From contig CAISZK010000085.1 of NCBI GenBank assembly GCA_903889915.1, forward strand, positions 1 to 33,082: a stretch of 33,082 bases of DNA, given 5' to 3'. Source of the DNA: an uncultured Bacteroidota bacterium. Its GTDB lineage: Bacteria; Bacteroidota; Bacteroidia; Bacteroidales; CG2-30-32-10. Positions 31,710 to 33,082 of the stretch are shown piece by piece; position 1 is the stretch's first letter; every line of letters begins with the position of its first letter. The notes beneath the pieces are model-generated. The model worked only from the letters and a program-made list of their open reading frames with translations, ran no database searches and had not been told where the DNA came from. The position numbers were made by a program, and so were the translations under genes.

Positions 31710-32633
31710 TTATTCTTTAATAAATTTCTTCACCGCAATTCCTTTTTCGGTTCTCACCTCAACTAAATACACTCCATCAGGCCATGCTGAAACATTTACC
31801 ACGTAGGATGAATATCCAACGTGGTCAACATTTATTTTACTGCCGTTGGTTGCAATGGTTTTTATTAGTTGATCCTGTATGGTGGAGATTTTTATAGTAG
31901 AAGGTGAAGGGGTTTCTATTGTTAGTGTGTTGCTGGCGGGGTTGGGGAAAAGTGAAAACCGGCTGGCATTTTTTATTATTTCTTCTTCACCTAAACTCCA
32001 ATTTTGACATGCATATTCTCCCATAGTTAGTGTTGTTGCACTCCCAATACTAAAACTTGTTCCAACAATTTTTATCCATCCATATTCAAAGGAAGAATCT
32101 ACTTTTATACGAACACCGAGGTATGCAGTATCGGAACTATAAGAACGATTGCAGTAGCAAGCTGAACTATCAGTCGGCGTACCCATCATCATAAAGTAAT
32201 AACTTAAATAACCTAAACTTTGCCAATTTGCATTGGAATTTATGGTGTCATTGTAATGAAATGCATAAGCCATTCCAATGCTACTTGAACAACTTCCATA
32301 AACACCGCCATTGTTAAAGCAGGTGTCATAGCGGGCAAAAGCTACATCATTGTTATTAAGCCCGGTTATCAGGCAATGATCTGTATTTTGTCCCAATGCA
32401 CCAGAGGGGGCAAGTAATGCAAATTGAAAATCCATTATACCATCATGGTTTATATCTAGAGAATAATAATGATCACTATAAGTGGTTCCATGTGCCGGGA
32501 TAGAAATTACAATACTATCGGGAGTAAATTTATAATAGTAATCGTCCACGTTATGTTGTCCTGCAATAATACTCTGTGCATGTACGAAACAGGTCAAACA
32601 AATAAATAAAATAACTAGTAAAACTTTTTTCAT
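31710..32633 (-). CDS. T9SS cargo protein with a calcium-loop-like module
   Basis: A 307-residue secreted protein with signal peptide MKKVLLVILFICLTCFVHAQ. The body resembles the N- and C-modules of the 808-residue protein: LDINHDGIMDFQF at 59-71 (a DxNxDGxxD loop), a CLITGL strand, and YLGVRIKVDSSFEYGWIKIVG before the linker. Several Cys residues in the middle may form disulfides. The type A sorting domain (SLFPNPASNTLTIE ... VEVRTEKGIAVKKFIKE) has the palindrome-encoded HVGYSSYVVN insert. Its DNA is nearly identical to the domain at 29055 over about 170 bp, whereas the bodies are unrelated. No consensus promoter box is seen upstream. Confidence 0.88.
   Translation of the reverse strand: MKKVLLVILFICLTCFVHAQSIIAGQHNVDDYYYKFTPDSIVISIPAHGTTYSDHYYSLDINHDGIMDFQFALLAPSGALGQNTDHCLITGLNNNDVAFARYDTCFNNGGVYGSCSSSIGMAYAFHYNDTINSNANWQSLGYLSYYFMMMGTPTDSSACYCNRSYSSDTAYLGVRIKVDSSFEYGWIKIVGTSFSIGSATTLTMGEYACQNWSLGEEEIIKNASRFSLFPNPASNTLTIETPSPSTIKISTIQDQLIKTIATNGSKINVDHVGYSSYVVNVSAWPDGVYLVEVRTEKGIAVKKFIKE
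31796..31827. repeat. Palindromic in-frame insertion, copy 2
   Basis: Same 28-bp core as in 29141-29172 (ACCACGTAGGAT, GAAT, ATCCAACGTGGT), but the right flank reads CA instead of AA. It encodes the same 10 residues in the same frame. Confidence 0.8.
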
Positions 32634-32732
32634 ACCTGAAAAATTTACCTTTCAAATTGACGCTATAAAAGTACTCATAATTATTATTCCAAATCTATTT
32701 TCAAAATAATTTCCCCAAATTTATTATGCTAT

Positions 32733-32767
32733 AAGATTTGACAACTTTCAAAAAGTTGTCAAATCTT
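32733..32767. other. Perfect 16-bp hairpin
   Basis: AAGATTTGACAACTTT (32733-32748) and its exact complement (32752-32767) with a 3-nt CAA loop. Possibly a terminator-like or REP-type element upstream of the T9SS gene at 31710. Confidence 0.7.
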
Positions 32768-32811
32768 GTGTATCTGATCAAATAATTTTTCATCACGTTC
32801 TTTCAAAAAAT

Positions 32812-32856
32812 CTCTCAAAATGCCCGAAAACAGGGGATTTCAGGCATTTTTGAGAG
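32812..32856. other. Second hairpin near the window end
   Basis: CTCTCAAAATGCC (32812-32824) pairs with GGCATTTTTGAGAG (32843-32856) with one bulged base and an 18-nt loop, followed on the plus strand by TTTT. It could terminate transcription in either direction. Confidence 0.55.
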
Positions 32857-32922
32857 TTTTAATTTTGAATATTCAGATTCTATTACACAACACAAACATC
32901 TGATAAATAGAGAAATAAATTG

Positions 32923-33082
32923 TTAATTTGGATTGCAAAAGTTCATATTTCCACCGTATGACTTCTTAGTGCGGCAATATGAGCTCATCCTTCCACCGTA
33001 TGACCTCTTAGTGCGGCAATATGAGCTCATCCTTCCACCGTATGACCTCTTAGTGCGGCAATATGAGTTCATCCTTCCACCG
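32923..33082 (-). CDS. Possible partial ORF of 14-residue tandem repeats
   Basis: On the minus strand an open frame enters from beyond the window end and stops with TAA at 32923-32925. It encodes three copies of MSSYCRTKRSYGGR (with S/N and R/K changes) and ends GGNMNFCNPN. The repeat length (42 nt) is a multiple of three, so any stop-free frame stays open; the plus strand is also open in one frame (PPYDLLVRQYELIL units). Coding is therefore unproven. No family recognised. Confidence 0.25.
   Translation of the reverse strand, partial: GGRMNSYCRTKRSYGGRMSSYCRTKRSYGGRMSSYCRTKKSYGGNMNFCNPN
32941..33082. repeat. 42-bp tandem repeat, cut by the window end
   Basis: Units begin TTCCACCGTATGAC at 32949, 32991, 33033 and 33075 (partial), exactly 42 bp apart and differing at only one or two bases. 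Each contains the palindrome ATGAGCTCAT (ATGAGTTCAT in the third). A degenerate unit start (GTTCATAT) precedes at 32941. There are no variable spacers. Confidence 0.9.

Noticed and set aside
26553-32633. A polysaccharide utilisation locus or T9SS machinery
   Set aside because: No SusC/SusD pair, glycoside hydrolase motif or Gld/Por/Spr machinery gene is present; these are cargo proteins only.
32941-33082. CRISPR array
   Set aside because: The 42-bp units are directly adjacent without variable spacers, and no cas gene is in the window.

Overview
The window comes from a bacterium of the phylum Bacteroidota, probably an uncultured or environmental one. The evidence is: many promoters of the Bacteroidota type (TTTG, about 20 nt, TAnnTTTG); almost no Shine-Dalgarno sequences; low G+C; five secreted proteins ending in type IX secretion (T9SS) type A C-terminal sorting domains; a rimP-nusA-infB cluster; and intergenic DNA full of short palindromic and CAAAC-rich repeats.

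Layout. 1-3.4 kb (minus strand): a DUF433/DUF5615 toxin-antitoxin-like pair, a repeat-filled gap, a HigB/HigA toxin-antitoxin operon with a visible promoter and operator, and a 359-codon gene of unknown function. 3.4-8.9 kb (plus strand): trpS, a small membrane protein, an AAA-type ATPase with a long leader hairpin, and hflX. This segment lies between two direct copies of a composite repeat of about 300 bp. 8.9-16.5 kb: tcdA (minus), tRNA-Gln(CTG) with promoter and terminator (plus), nrdJ class II ribonucleotide reductase, a YhbP/UPF0306 flavin-fold protein, a T9SS cargo protein and an MsbA-like ABC exporter (all minus). 16.5-19.1 kb (plus): rbfA, a membrane-associated methyltransferase and a LolC/E-like permease, divergent from the exporter. 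19.1-19.9 kb: a secreted protein (minus). 20.1-25.6 kb (plus): rimP-nusA-infB with a structured leader and a small upstream ORF. 25.7-26.5 kb: a putative lipoprotein. 26.5-32.6 kb (minus): four T9SS cargo genes in a row. 32.7-33.1 kb: two strong hairpins and a 42-bp tandem repeat running off the end.

Most core genes serve translation (trpS, tRNA-Gln, tcdA, hflX, rbfA, rimP, nusA, infB). No T9SS machinery gene is present, only substrates. The most unusual signals are: a 30-bp palindromic in-frame insertion in the sorting domains of two neighbouring T9SS genes; near-identical DNA in sorting domains attached to unrelated bodies; a 42-bp tandem repeat open as a 14-residue peptide repeat; promoter boxes 1-6 nt from start codons at four genes; a transcription terminator whose T-tract touches the next gene's start codon; and a hairpin plus overlapping small ORF before rimP. 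Functional statements come from recognising family motifs by eye; no database search was run.
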